The notes: generated by a model from the letters alone, not told the origin. A DNA stretch of 64,000 nucleotides from CAYFZO01 sp965226235 (GCA_965226235.1 OZ245335.1:1302001-1366000); one strand, 5' to 3'. Counted from the first letter of the stretch, positions 52,985 through 62,224 are shown. Program-made: numbers and translations.

Positions 52985-53258
52985 CCTCTGTACTGCGCCA
53001 CCACATATGGGACAAACGAGGCATGTGCTGGGCGAGCATTTGACAGGGTGTTCGGTAATTGATTCCTTGGTGCGGTCTCTGTCCGTTGTAGCGATCAAGA
53101 TAATCTAACAGGCGCTGGTTGAACAGCCGCAGGTCTTCAAGCAGCAGCTCCTCCTCGTAGTCGACGAAATCTTCCTGCACGGTGCGGTTGAAACGTTCGT
53201 TGAAGGCGTTCATTTTCGGGCTTCTCGGGTAGGTGTGGCAATGGCGCCACCTCTGCGT
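52985..53258 (-). mobile_element. rve transposase 3' fragment joined to primase gene
   Basis: Almost identical to 43014-43285, from the outer end (GCGCCACCACATATGGGACA) through ERFNRTVQEDFVDYEEELLL. It stops abruptly at about 53258, where primase coding sequence begins. The insertion or a later deletion removed the start of the primase gene. Confidence 0.85.
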
Positions 53259-53260
53259 CT

Positions 53261-54958
53261 TTGGGGTGTCTCGTCATTGATGTTGATGCGGGAGATCCCC
53301 GCGAAATCGTCCGGCTTATGGGTAAGCTCCTTGCGTTAATACCTTCACGCCGCGCGGGCGGGGGGGGGGCGCATCTGTGGTACCGGGCGCCAGCAGGGAC
53401 GGTTAACAACCGACTGTGGAAGCTGAATACAGCAAGCGGCGACGTACGTGGGAGCACGGGGTTCGTTGTCTTGTGGAACCCCGGCGCGGTGGCCGAGATC
53501 ATCTGGAAAGTGAAGGACGCGAAACCCGTGGACATCGCCAGACTGCCGCGAAGGAAGAAAGCACTGGGAAATGGTGCCGAGCAGGTGCGGAACGCGCCAC
53601 CGGGGACACGGAACGAAACCCTGAACCGTGAAGTGTTTGAGGCGCAGACACGCAGGGAACCCGTAGAGCCATATCAGGAGGCAGCGAGGGCGACGGGGCT
53701 GGGACGCGCGGAGGTCGAAGCAACGATCCAGTCGGCGCAGGAAGCGGCGGTACGGTACACGATAGACCCCACACTCGAAGGGTTGCGGAAGGCACTGGAA
53801 GAACTGGCGGTTGAGGCACGGTTCAATATGCTGAACCGGTCTGGTGAAATTGCTTGGGATACTGGCAAATGGACGCCGTTCGACAACCGCGCCGAGGGCG
53901 CACTACGTAACAAGCTAAACACACGGTTCAGCTTCACCGGTGGGAAACGCGCAGACTTCAGTGATCGCGCGTGGCGTGTCGTGTGGGATTCTCTGATGTT
54001 CGAGTCGAGCTTCAATCCCCTTAAGGACTACTGGGAAAAACTGCCGGAATGGGACAGGGTGCCACGTCTTGAGAATGTCTTGCATGACCTATTCGGGGCC
54101 AGTGGGAAGCTTGCGAAATGGGCGAGCACTTTTCTTTTTCTTGGGGTAATCCAGAGGGTGAAAAATCCGGGTTGCAAGTTGGATGAGGTGCCGGTGCTTG
54201 TCGGCGGTCAGGACTTTGGGAAGTCTGCACTGGTGCGCCACGTGCTACCCGCGCATTTGCGAACACTCGCGGGGACAGGACTGAACTTCATGTTGCGGCC
54301 GAAGGAACTGGTTGAGGCCATCCTTAATCACGTTCTGATCGAAGTTCCAGACCTGGGCGGGCAAGGCCACCGCCAGCTCGAACATACGAAGGCATTTGTG
54401 ACGAAGCAGTCGGATGACGGGGTGAGGCTGGCATACGCACGGCATCCGTCGAACCTTCCGCGTCAGTGTGTTTTCATCGCAACGAGCAACGATCCGCAAG
54501 TGTGTCCGGACGATGAAACAGGTAACCGGCGCTGGGTTGTCGTCAGTCTGAAAAACGGCTCACAGGTTGAGCCGTGGCTAAAGTCAAACCGCGAGCAGCT
54601 ATGGGCCGAAGCACTGGCCGAACACGCGGACGGGCATCGAGCAAACCTGCCTAGGAACCTGAAGGCGGCACAAGCGCAAGCGGCAGAGGATCACCGCTTA
54701 CGGGACGCTCTCGAGGACTTGGTGGCCATGTTGGAGAAACGCATGACGCCGTTGGACGCCGAAGGCATGACGGTTATTCAGGTGGGCGACCGGATAAACG
54801 AGCGTCGCAAAAACAGTTATGGAATCAATCCGACAGACAGGGCTGAACAAATGAGGCTGGGTAAGGCTTTGAGAAACAGGGGATGGACGCGGGAGCGCGT
54901 GATGATCGGGGGTGAACGCGCGTGGCGGTGGGTGCCCCCGGGTGGTGGGGCAGAGTGA
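53261..54958 (+). CDS. Prim-pol / VirE-type replicative helicase, N-terminally truncated
   Basis: 565 residues remaining. The first residues, CLVIDVDAGDPREIV, look like the catalytic DxD strand of an archaeo-eukaryotic prim-pol domain, with FVVLWNPGA later. The middle is a VirE-type ATPase: LVGGQDFGKSALVRHVLP (Walker A), LIEVPDLGGQGHRQLEHTKA, and CVFIATSNDPQVCPDDETGN RRW. The C-terminus is a DNA-binding-like winged region. Such proteins replicate plasmids and phage satellites. The true start is lost at the transposon junction, so the protein is probably not functional unless re-initiated. Confidence 0.75.
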   Translation: MGCLVIDVDAGDPREIVRLMGKLLALIPSRRAGGGGAHLWYRAPAGTVNNRLWKLNTASGDVRGSTGFVVLWNPGAVAEIIWKVKDAKPVDIARLPRRKKALGNGAEQVRNAPPGTRNETLNREVFEAQTRREPVEPYQEAARATGLGRAEVEATIQSAQEAAVRYTIDPTLEGLRKALEELAVEARFNMLNRSGEIAWDTGKWTPFDNRAEGALRNKLNTRFSFTGGKRADFSDRAWRVVWDSLMFESSFNPLKDYWEKLPEWDRVPRLENVLHDLFGASGKLAKWASTFLFLGVIQRVKNPGCKLDEVPVLVGGQDFGKSALVRHVLPAHLRTLAGTGLNFMLRPKELVEAILNHVLIEVPDLGGQGHRQLEHTKAFVTKQSDDGVRLAYARHPSNLPRQCVFIATSNDPQVCPDDETGNRRWVVVSLKNGSQVEPWLKSNREQLWAEALAEHADGHRANLPRNLKAAQAQAAEDHRLRDALEDLVAMLEKRMTPLDAEGMTVIQVGDRINERRKNSYGINPTDRAEQMRLGKALRNRGWTRERVMIGGERAWRWVPPGGGAE

Positions 54959-55002
54959 TTGTCCTACCTGGAATCGCCGGAAAGCTATACATGGCAAGGG
55001 TT

Positions 55003-55175
55003 TGCCCTACCTGCCTAACCTACCTCACCTTTTTGTAGAACCCTAAACGTTCTTAATTACTCTTGTAAAAGGTAGGGTAGGTAGGGTAATGGTAGGGGAA
55101 AGGCAATAGGCGTAAGGCTTTGAGCGATTGCCTAACCTATGCCCTACCTGACCTACCTCTACTCAAGCCAGGGAC
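55003..55175. other. Origin-like inverted repeat region, module 1
   Basis: Just after the primase gene, clusters of CCTACC (55003-55030 and 55133-55163) face clusters of GGTAGG (55070-55102) around an AT-rich core (AACGTTCTTAATTACTCTTG). Repeat arrays next to a replicase gene are typical of iteron origins. This is inference from layout. Confidence 0.4.
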
Positions 55176-55195
55176 ATTCGAGAGCGTTATCTGGA

Positions 55196-55315
55196 GGTGG
55201 TTGACACTAAACCGTTGAAGCAACAACCCGAGGTAGTTGACACTAAACCATTAAAATAACAAGAGATATTGACATAAACACCCTTGACATACACGCCGAA
55301 GTAGGTATAGAGTAG
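55196..55315 (+). promoter_or_regulatory. Direct repeat and promoter of the small-protein operon, module 1
   Basis: Two copies of GAGGT(G/A)GTTGACACTAAACC, spaced 36 bases, lie at about 55192 and 55230. A promoter follows: TTGACA, 16 bases, TATAGA (about 55284-55311). The same TTGACATAC box precedes the related operon at 61736. The direct repeats could be regulator sites. Confidence 0.5.
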
Positions 55316-55349
55316 ACTTCAAATAACACACCACGGGGGAAGGCAAGAC

Positions 55350-55796
55350 ATGAAGCAGCGAAACCACAAGATTCCCGGGCAAGCAAGGCAGGCTCAAACG
55401 ATGAAAGTTACGCAGGACGATATGGAACAGCTACGGAAAGCAAAAGAGATCACCAAGACCTACGTTCAACCTGAAGTGGCGAGAACAATCACGTTCTCAG
55501 CATTGATCGGATTGTGTGCACGCTGGTTTCAGCTATCAGTACTGAAGGGCGTGGTTGCCTGTTCTGAACCCGAACTACTGGGAAACATTGCACGGCACCT
55601 TCAGACGCGGACAGAACTGATCGCAACATACCTTGAGAAAGGCGGCGCGGAACCTGCCCTGATCGAGGGTGTCCGGAAGCTGATGGAAAAGCCAATGCCT
55701 GAAGCGATACGCGACACAAACAGGGCGCATCCCATTTACGGGGGAATGCGGCCAGGAGAAACAAATGAGCAAGCCGACAGGGAAACACGGGCATGA
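55350..55796 (+). CDS. Mobile-element small protein 1, module 1
   Basis: 148 residues with a GGGGAAGG site before the ATG. It aligns along its length with the 143-residue protein at 61793-62224: an N-terminal basic part, a middle RTITFSALIGLCARWFQLSV resembling SMTISATAGLTAHWFNVSIS, and an identical-type end AHPIYGGMRPGETNEQADRE. No known domain. It is coupled to the next gene by ATGA. Probably an accessory or regulatory protein of the element. Confidence 0.65.
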   Translation: MKQRNHKIPGQARQAQTMKVTQDDMEQLRKAKEITKTYVQPEVARTITFSALIGLCARWFQLSVLKGVVACSEPELLGNIARHLQTRTELIATYLEKGGAEPALIEGVRKLMEKPMPEAIRDTNRAHPIYGGMRPGETNEQADRETRA

Positions 55797-56081
55797 AGAT
55801 GACCCCCGCATTTGAAGCAGCGTTGCTGGAACTGACCGCCACCATTCAGGAGGATCTAGACAAGGAAGCACGGCCTGAAGGCGAACCGGCGCGAGTAGTA
55901 GACCCGTCGGAAGTGCAGGAGGCGGCATTGGCTTGTTTTATAACGTTGAAGTCAGGCACCCTTTTTCCAGGTTCACCAACTGGATGAAGGGCCGGTTGAC
56001 TTCATAAAATGGCTGATATGCGCGTGTGCCGCCGTTGATACCAGGTACGGCGGCACCGCAAAAGAGCGGAACATTCATTGA
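55793..56081 (+). pseudogene. Mobile-element small protein 2, module 1 (frameshifted)
   Basis: Starts at the ATGA overlap and reads MKMTPAFEAALLELTATIQE in frame, but the frame breaks near the CTTTTTCC run at about 55962-55970 and stops at 55987. The other frame continues as VHQLDEGPVDFIKWLICACA and ends NIH at 56081, matching the intact 87-residue homologue (62221-62484), which ends EIH. A one-base slip in the T-run explains it; assembly error is possible. Confidence 0.75.
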
Positions 56082-56091
56082 CAGGGGGGGT

Positions 56092-56391
56092 ATGACTATG
56101 ACCGACACATTGCCGCAATTTGAGTACAGGATCACGCAGGTCCGATCGTGGAGCCGCCAGTGGGGATTATGCTGGAGCCCGTGGCGTCCGACACCAGGCA
56201 GAAATTTCTCGGATGCCAAAGCTTGCGTCAAGGAGATAATCCACGCACTGCCGCATGGCTGGGACTGGGATCAAAAGATCGAGGTGCGGAAGGTTGGAAC
56301 GCGGACGGGGTGGCAAACCTTCATCGTCGAGAGGAAAAGCGCGGGAACGACCGCAGGGCGCGGTTCTTGTGGTGCCCCCGTCGCAAACTGA
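56092..56391 (+). CDS. Mobile-element protein 3, unknown
   Basis: 99 residues, rich in Trp (WSRQWGLCWSPWRPTPG), possibly a small nucleic-acid-binding fold; no family recognised. It starts after a G-run ribosome site 11 bases past the end of protein 2. The C-terminal tail may have been altered by the neighbouring insertion sequence. Confidence 0.5.
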   Translation: MTMTDTLPQFEYRITQVRSWSRQWGLCWSPWRPTPGRNFSDAKACVKEIIHALPHGWDWDQKIEVRKVGTRTGWQTFIVERKSAGTTAGRGSCGAPVAN

Positions 56392-56547
56392 AGCGAAACA
56401 GCCGTACCGTCTGCACAATCCCTAAATTAACATATCGATGATGAAAACTACCCTCCCAGCATTGTCCAATGGAACATGAGCCTGAACGGGAGGTGTATTT
56501 CCAACGGAAGATGAGCCTTGAGGCGGTGATTTCGGGATCATTGGAGG

Positions 56548-57720
56548 ATGATCGTGAAATTACACAGCCAACGTTTACAGACGGTGGACGAGATCCGGGC
56601 GTTTTTGTCCGGGTCCACCACTTTCGACTTCGAACTCCATTCCCGTGAGGAGGCCTATCGCTGGATCCAGGACACCCTGCGGCAGTTCGGCTACCTACGG
56701 CTCGGCAGACCCGACCGCGGGGTGGTCAGGGCTTACCTGGAGAAGGTCAGTGGTCTGTCCCGCGCCCAGGTCGCTCGGCTGATCCGCACCCAGTATGGCG
56801 ATTTCGGTCCCACCCTGGCGGCGGAGAAGCTCCACGAGCGTCACGAACATCGCCTGAGTGCCGAGACCCTGCGGCAGTGGATGATCGCCGACGGTCTGTG
56901 GCAGCCTAAAAGTCGCAAGCGGGCACGGATTCATCCACGCCGCCCCCGACGACCTTGCCGGGGGGAGCTGGTGCAGATCGACGGCTCTCCCCACGACTGG
57001 TTCGAGGGTCGTGGCCCCCGCTGCACCCTGATCGTCTTCATCGACGATGCTGCCGGGGAACTGATGGCGCTACGCTTTGCCCCGGCCGAGACCACCTGGG
57101 CCTACATGCAGACCCTGCAGGCGTATCTGAATCAGCATGGGCGTCCCGTTGCCCTGTATTCCGACAAGCACAGCATCTTCCGGATCAATCACCCCGAGCA
57201 CGAAGGGGAGTTGACCCAGTTCTCCCGCGCACTCAAAACCCTCGATATCGCGCCCATCCACGCCAATACCCCGCAGGCCAAGGGGCGGGTGGAACGAGCC
57301 AATCAGACCCTACAGGATCGCCTGGTTAAGGAAATGCGTCTGCGGGCAATCTCCGACATCGATACCGCCAATACCTTCCTGCCAGCCTTTATAGAGCACT
57401 ACAACCAGCGCTTCGCGGTCGCGCCCTAAAATCCCAACGATGCTCACCGCCCGGTGCTGCACAGTGAACGGGAACTGGCGCTGACCCTGTGCCTGCACCA
57501 CACACGCACCCTGTCGAAGAACCTGAGCTTCCAGTTCAGAAACTGCGAGTACCAGATCCAGCGTCGGGGACCGGGCTATTCGCTACGAAACAGCCGGGTT
57601 ACCGTCTGTGAGGCCTTGGATGGCACTGTCGCTGTCCTCTACCAAGGAGGCACGCTCAGTTACCGAACATTGGCAGAAGGTGAGCCACCGATTCATGATT
57701 GCGATACGGGTTCCGGTTGA
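56548..57720 (+). pseudogene. ISNCY-family transposase with in-frame stop
   Basis: The frame runs from 56548 and has the family marks YGDFGPTLAAEKLHERH, GELVQIDGSPHDWFEGRG, LYSDKHSIFRINHPEHEGE and TPQAKGRVERANQTLQDRL. A TAA at 57427 interrupts it after RFAVAP, and coding continues in frame (NPNDAHRPVLHSERELALTL) to 57718. The two pieces are otherwise collinear with the family. About 90 bases upstream, two similar TCCAA(T/C)GGAA(C/G)ATGAGCC sequences may be element ends. Confidence 0.85.
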
Positions 57721-57786
57721 ACGCTGCTGATTACGTGTCTGTACCCGGTATCCGGACATCCGGCGCCGCGCGCTAAAACACGTCGG

Positions 57787-58522
57787 CTACGTACTATTCT
57801 TCCGAACCCTGGCAAGGACAAGCTACACGTACTGTTGCGCCCCTGGTGTGAGCGTCGCGAGCTGGCCTGTCCCAGTGTAAGCACGACCGGTCGCTTGATC
57901 GGCGATGCGCCGGACAAGATGCGTTTTGCGCCGACGCGCTTGACGCCGAAAGGCAAGGCCAAACCGTTGCGTCGCCGATGTTTCAAACAACGGCTGGGTA
58001 AAGGCTTCTGCGCGGATTATCCGCGGGCATTGCGTCGCGTTCGATACGGTGGTGCGCTTCATCGGGCGCACCCGCCGCTACCTGCTCACGGCCACCGACC
58101 ACGCCAGCCGCTTTGTGCTGGCGATCGCGGTACCACGTCACGACAGCCAGCACGCCGCGGGCTTCGCGGCATTGGTCAAAACCCTGTTTCCAAGGCGCAT
58201 CGAGCAGGTGCTGACGGACAATGACTCTGAGTTTCAGGGCGCCTTTTCAGACTATGCCAGAGCGCAGGGTTGGCGTCATTGCCATACCTACCCGAGGAGC
58301 CAGAAAATGAACGCTATTAACGAGCGTTTCAACCGCACTGTGCAGGAAGACTTTGTTGATTATGAAAAAGACCTTCTGGCCGAGGATCTACGATCGTTCA
58401 GCCAGCACCTGCTGGGCTATCTCGATCGCTATAATGGCCAACGACCACACCGAGGAATCGGCAACCGCACACCCTGTCAAATGCTTGCTCAATATCTGCC
58501 TGATCTGTCCCCTATGTGGTGA
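57787..58522 (+). pseudogene. rve-domain transposase, frameshifted, most complete copy
   Basis: Encodes LRTILPNPGKDKLHVLLRPW, KGKAKPLRRRCFKQRLGKGF, then after an extra base near 58023 continues as VRFIGRTRRYLLTATDHASR, VLTDNDSEFQGAFSDYARAQ and ERFNRTVQEDFVDYEKDLLA to the stop at 58520. It has both the N-terminal part seen at 61172-61320 and the core seen in the other fragments. The outer end follows at 58505-58530 (CCCCTATGTGGTGAAC). Confidence 0.8.
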
Positions 58523-58595
58523 ACTCATACAATAAAGCTATTCTGATAGTATATAAGTCTGATATTTAAAAACCTCATGAACGTTAAGGAAACCA

Positions 58596-59666
58596 GTGAT
58601 GATGGCAGAAGTACCGAACCCATTTGATGAACCGGATCTTCTCGACGCTCCGGTTATGCGTGCGGCATATAGCGACAGAACGGCTTGGCTCATGTCTGCC
58701 ATGTCCGAACTCGCCTACTATCCGTTTGAAGATGGGGACATGATCCTCAATCTGGCGAAAGAATTGGCTAACCTAAGCGGGGTTAAGGCCATTGAAAAGC
58801 GACTCAAAGAAATACTCAGCAGCACTGTTGGCGGCGGCAACGAGACAACACTTGCCGCGGTCCTTAAAGTCGCAGGCTTCACGCTTTTAAAAACCTATAA
58901 TCGCAATGACACACAAGCTTTTCTGGCAAAGAGAGGTGGTGAAGGCGGCAACCGCATGCTTATCCTGGCTTTCAGAGGGACCGAAATAAATCCTAAAGAT
59001 ATCCGTACCGATGCCAATGCTACTTTGACAACGCTCAATGGTGAAGAAAAAGTTCACAGCGGTTTTTTAAAGGCCATTGGCCATGTTCGTGACGCGATCG
59101 CTAAAGACCTCGCACAACATAAAGGTATCCCGGTCTATATTACCGGCCACTCTCTAGGGGGAGCCCTTGCTGTTTTGGCAACCCGCCTGCTTGCTTCCGA
59201 TAGTCATGGAGCGTGCTACACGTTTGGCGGACCCCGTGTCGGTACGGAACAGGTCGACGACCAGATCAAGACGCCAATTTATCGGGTCGTCAACGCAGCA
59301 GACCTAGTTCCCCGTGTTCCCCCAACATACATTATTTGCTTTCTGACAATGCTCACCGATTTTCTCCATGCTACCTTTATTTCCAGTTTCCTGCGCCGCT
59401 TTCGGGGCTATGTTCACTATGGTGACATGAGATACCTGAATCATGTTGACCCAGGGTCTGATGAGCAGTTTCCTGGCTTGTTGTTGCATTCAAACCCTGG
59501 CCTTCCAATTCGGCTTGGGTGGGTCCTCCGGCGCTGGGTCGCGACTTGCGGAAAAGCCGCCTTTACCGACCACGCAATTAGTCTGTATCGAAAAAAACTT
59601 AAGGCTTACGCTTTATCTCGCCGCAAACTTGGCCAAGCCGTTACTCTGCCAGAAGCAGAATCTTAG
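58596..59666 (+). CDS. Class 3 lipase-family alpha/beta hydrolase
   Basis: 356 residues. The nucleophile elbow is GHSLGG (184-189) in VYITGHSLGGALAVLATRLL, preceded by MLILAFRGTEINPKDIRTDA and followed by CYTFGGPRVGTEQVDDQI and a candidate Asp in NAADLVPRVPP. No signal peptide. Lipases of this class on mobile islands can be toxins or effectors; here it may be cargo between two transposase remnants (inference). Composition is AT-richer than the host core genes. Confidence 0.82.
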   Translation: MMMAEVPNPFDEPDLLDAPVMRAAYSDRTAWLMSAMSELAYYPFEDGDMILNLAKELANLSGVKAIEKRLKEILSSTVGGGNETTLAAVLKVAGFTLLKTYNRNDTQAFLAKRGGEGGNRMLILAFRGTEINPKDIRTDANATLTTLNGEEKVHSGFLKAIGHVRDAIAKDLAQHKGIPVYITGHSLGGALAVLATRLLASDSHGACYTFGGPRVGTEQVDDQIKTPIYRVVNAADLVPRVPPTYIICFLTMLTDFLHATFISSFLRRFRGYVHYGDMRYLNHVDPGSDEQFPGLLLHSNPGLPIRLGWVLRRWVATCGKAAFTDHAISLYRKKLKAYALSRRKLGQAVTLPEAES

Positions 59667-59825
59667 GAAGACAAAACGTAGAACCATTCAAACACAGGCT
59701 TTGGCGGGGCTCAGATGGCATCCCTGTCAGGAAGCAATGCAGCATGATCAGCAGGCAGTGTACATGCGCCAGTGCTTTGAGCACAGCATGGAAAACGCAC
59801 CAGGTATTACCCTTACCGCCTCCTG

Positions 59826-60011
59826 ATGACTCCTTATGACCGACTTCGATCGCTCCCGGATGCGCCGCAGTATCTCAAGCCCGGTGTCACCTTTGAACAA
59901 CTGGATGACACGCGATGCAACACAGTGATAATGAAGCTACCCGGATGCTCAACGAGGCTCTGGATAAACCAGTTTCAGTGCTTTAACAAAACCCGAAACC
60001 GCGCCACCTGA
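59826..60011 (+). pseudogene. Fragment of a small transposon-linked frame
   Basis: Reads MTPYDRLRSLPDAPQYLKPG then VTFEQLDDT, a start I associate with integrase/transposase-linked proteins, but the rest is rearranged and stops after 61 residues. The surrounding 59667-60206 has no other credible gene; an rve-element tip (CCACCACATATGGGACAA) lies at 60086-60106. Confidence 0.4.
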
Positions 60012-60206
60012 GTGCAAACCGAGACGTAAAGAAAACTACTCTCTTCAGGCTCATTTCCAGATTGGAAAACACTATGGATATATGAGTCCACCACATATGG
60101 GACAACTGGGCTGATCTGAAAAGGAAGCCGACATGCTGATGCAGCACATCGGCTTGCGCGTCCGAGGTTTCTATAAAATCGCCTGCTTATCTGACAAATA
60201 GGAGGC

Positions 60207-60494
60207 GATGAAATTTTCAATATCTACGGCTGGCAGAACTGGTCGTATGAATTCGTCGATGTTGACGGCGGCAAGGACATCGACCGCCTGAGCAACAACG
60301 CCGCCAACATTGGCTTCATGGCGCATATGGACACCGGCATCGAAGGCCTGCAGGTGGGATTCCGCTACGAGCAGTTCACCTACTTCGGGAGAAACAATGT
60401 ACACACCGACTGGTGCAACCGTAACTCCAAGATAAGCCTGCGGCATGAAACCATGGGCGAGATCATGTTTGCCCAGTGGTTGCTGCCGTCCTGA
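60207..60494 (+). pseudogene. Porin gene fragment
   Basis: Reads DEIFNIYGWQNWSYEFVDV, DRLSNNAANIGFMAHMDTGI and NRNSKISLRHETMGEIMFAQ then WLLPS and stop. This matches residues about 25-130 of the porin at 51454-52839 with many substitutions. Signal peptide and the last two thirds are missing. It is a fragment of a second, diverged porin gene and not a recent copy. Confidence 0.85.
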
Positions 60495-60552
60495 CTTCGA
60501 CGGTTGGGGGACCTGTAGATTTCAAGGGGCCTGATAAATAAGGGTTTTTTGG

Positions 60553-61096
60553 GTGCATTTCGGGGTGCGACTTCCCTTGGAAAAGGTCTACCGCATGATG
60601 GACCAGTTGGATGCGTCGCGGGTCGAACGGCTACAGAGGCTGTCCGGGGCGGCGGCGGAATCGCTTCTGGCGGAGCCTCTGGACTTGCTGTTCTTCGATT
60701 GCACGACGCTGTACTTCGAGTCCTTTGTCGCGGACGAACTCAAGCAGCCGGGCTACAGCAAGGACGCCAGGTTCAAGGAGTCGCAGGTGTTGCTGGCACT
60801 GGTGGTGACGCCGAGAGGGTTGCCGGTCAGTTACGAAGTGCTTCCGGGCGCATCTGGCGATCACGTTCATGGCCCTGCTGTGCGTGCGGCATCTGGCCTA
60901 CCGTGTCGAGCTTCAGTCTCGTCGCCTTTCCCCGGAAGCTATCCGCACGGCTCTGCTCCATGTTCAATCCAGCGTGCTGGAGCATCTGGGCACGAGGCGG
61001 CGCTATGTCATTTCTTCCTCGGTGAGCCGGGAGGCGGAGAAGATCTACCAGGTGATGGGTTTGAAGCATTCCCGGGTTCCGTTCGAACTCGTCTGA
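60553..61096 (+). pseudogene. IS1634-type transposase, internally deleted
   Basis: The first part reads FGVRLPLEKVYRMMDQLDAS and LFFDCTTLYFESFVADELKQ. At about 60855 it jumps to the C-terminal part, MALLCVRHLAYRVELQSRRL and SREAEKIYQVMGLKHSRVPF, in another frame. The middle, with part of the catalytic core, is gone. Confidence 0.8.
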
Positions 61097-61171
61097 TAGT
61101 TCTACAGGGCTCAAGCCCTGCATTGTAGTGCCTTGCTGGAAATTAAACTCCAATGAAATCAATCACTTGAT

Positions 61172-61320
61172 TCATTCAACCGTCGAAGTCAGGAGGCCCT
61201 GGTGCTCGCACCAAGGGGATAGCATCACCCGCAGCTTGTTCTGGCCCAGGTTCGGGAAATCCGTACGAAGCCGGCGTATTTCAGCGCGTAGTGCCGGCGG
61301 CCAACTGCGACGGCGGCGCT
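61172..61320 (-). mobile_element. rve transposase N-terminal fragment
   Basis: The minus strand codes for RRRSWPPALRAEIRRLRTDF and PNLGQNKLRVMLSPWCEHQG, matching the first part of the 58 kb copy. It joins the primase fragment at about 61322. Confidence 0.7.
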
Positions 61321-61324
61321 TGAG

Positions 61325-61567
61325 GCATACAAAGAGGATAACAATCAACTGGGTGTATGGCTTGAGGATAACTACCAGCAATTTCAAGGCGCGTACGTTC
61401 TTAAGTCAGATATAAAACGCGAGTACGAGCAAGCCGTGGGCTTGCCAAAGGTGAGCCAAGCAACCCTCTATGAGGCTATCAGATCTTTCGGCGGTTGCGA
61501 CTCGATACAGCGGCTGCCGGGTTCAAAGCTGGCACGGGTGTTCAAGCACCTTGATAAAAAACGATGA
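61325..61567 (+). pseudogene. Replicative primase/helicase, C-terminal fragment, module 2
   Basis: Reads YKEDNNQLGVWLEDNYQQFQ, KSDIKREYEQAVGLPKVSQA and TLYEAIRSFGGCDSIQRLPG to TGA at 61567, a winged-helix end like those of D5/VirE plasmid-phage replicases. The front is removed at the transposase junction, just as in module 1. Confidence 0.6.
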
Positions 61568-61586
61568 ATGGTGCCGTGGCGCGGTT

Positions 61587-61697
61587 GTTACGGTTTGTTA
61601 CGGGGTGATATGTTGAGCCTATACGCGTACGTATACGCGCGCATGACGCGCGCGGACTAAGGCGCATAACAAAAGAGGGTGTAACAAACCGTAACAG
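61587..61697. other. Origin-like inverted repeat region, module 2
   Basis: A perfect 15-base inverted pair, GTTACGGTTTGTTAC (61587-61601) and GTAACAAACCGTAAC (61683-61697), flanks an alternating purine-pyrimidine core (TACGCGTACGTATACGCGCG). It lies directly after the primase end, in the same place as the repeat region of module 1. Confidence 0.5.
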
Positions 61698-61735
61698 GGG
61701 GTTCAACAAAACGAGGTGCTTAACACTTCGCACCT

Positions 61736-61765
61736 ATTGACATACGGATAACATACTTATAAAGT
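61736..61765 (+). promoter_or_regulatory. Promoter of the small-protein operon, module 2
   Basis: TTGACATACGG with TATAAA 15 bases on (or TAAAGT at 17), 30 bases before the ATG at 61793. The box TTGACATAC is shared with the module 1 promoter. Confidence 0.6.
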
Positions 61766-61792
61766 ACTGGCAACTACCGGAGCAACGAAAAC

Positions 61793-62224
61793 ATGAAAGC
61801 TAAAAATAAACCCCAAGACTCGCAACTGGTTCGAGTGCACAAGATTGACATTGAAACAATCAAGGAAGCTCAAGGGAGTTTGAAAAAGATAATGCCTCAA
61901 AACTTGGCGCGTTCCATGACGATCAGCGCGACAGCAGGGCTAACGGCGCACTGGTTCAACGTGTCCATTTCCCGGGGTGTTATTGCCATCGCCGAGCGAG
62001 AGATGATAGCCAGCATAGAGCAGTACGTTAACGACTTAGTTGAAAAGGTTACTGCAAAGCTTGAGAGGGTCGGGAGCACTCAAGACTTAATCAAGGACGT
62101 GAAGGACGTGATTGAAAGCAAGAATTGTCAGGTGATAGAGAGGTGCAACCGTGCACATCCCATTTACGGGTTTATGCGACCAGGAGAAACAAATGAGCAA
62201 GCCGACAGGGAGACACGGGCATGA
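61793..62224 (+). CDS. Mobile-element small protein 1, module 2
   Basis: 143 residues, homologue of the protein at 55350-55796 with low overall identity but an almost identical end (AHPIYGFMRPGETNEQADRE). A hydrophobic middle (ARSMTISATAGLTAHWFNVS) may be a membrane-active or buried helix. Function unknown. The stop overlaps the next start as ATGA. Confidence 0.65.
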   Translation: MKAKNKPQDSQLVRVHKIDIETIKEAQGSLKKIMPQNLARSMTISATAGLTAHWFNVSISRGVIAIAEREMIASIEQYVNDLVEKVTAKLERVGSTQDLIKDVKDVIESKNCQVIERCNRAHPIYGFMRPGETNEQADRETRA

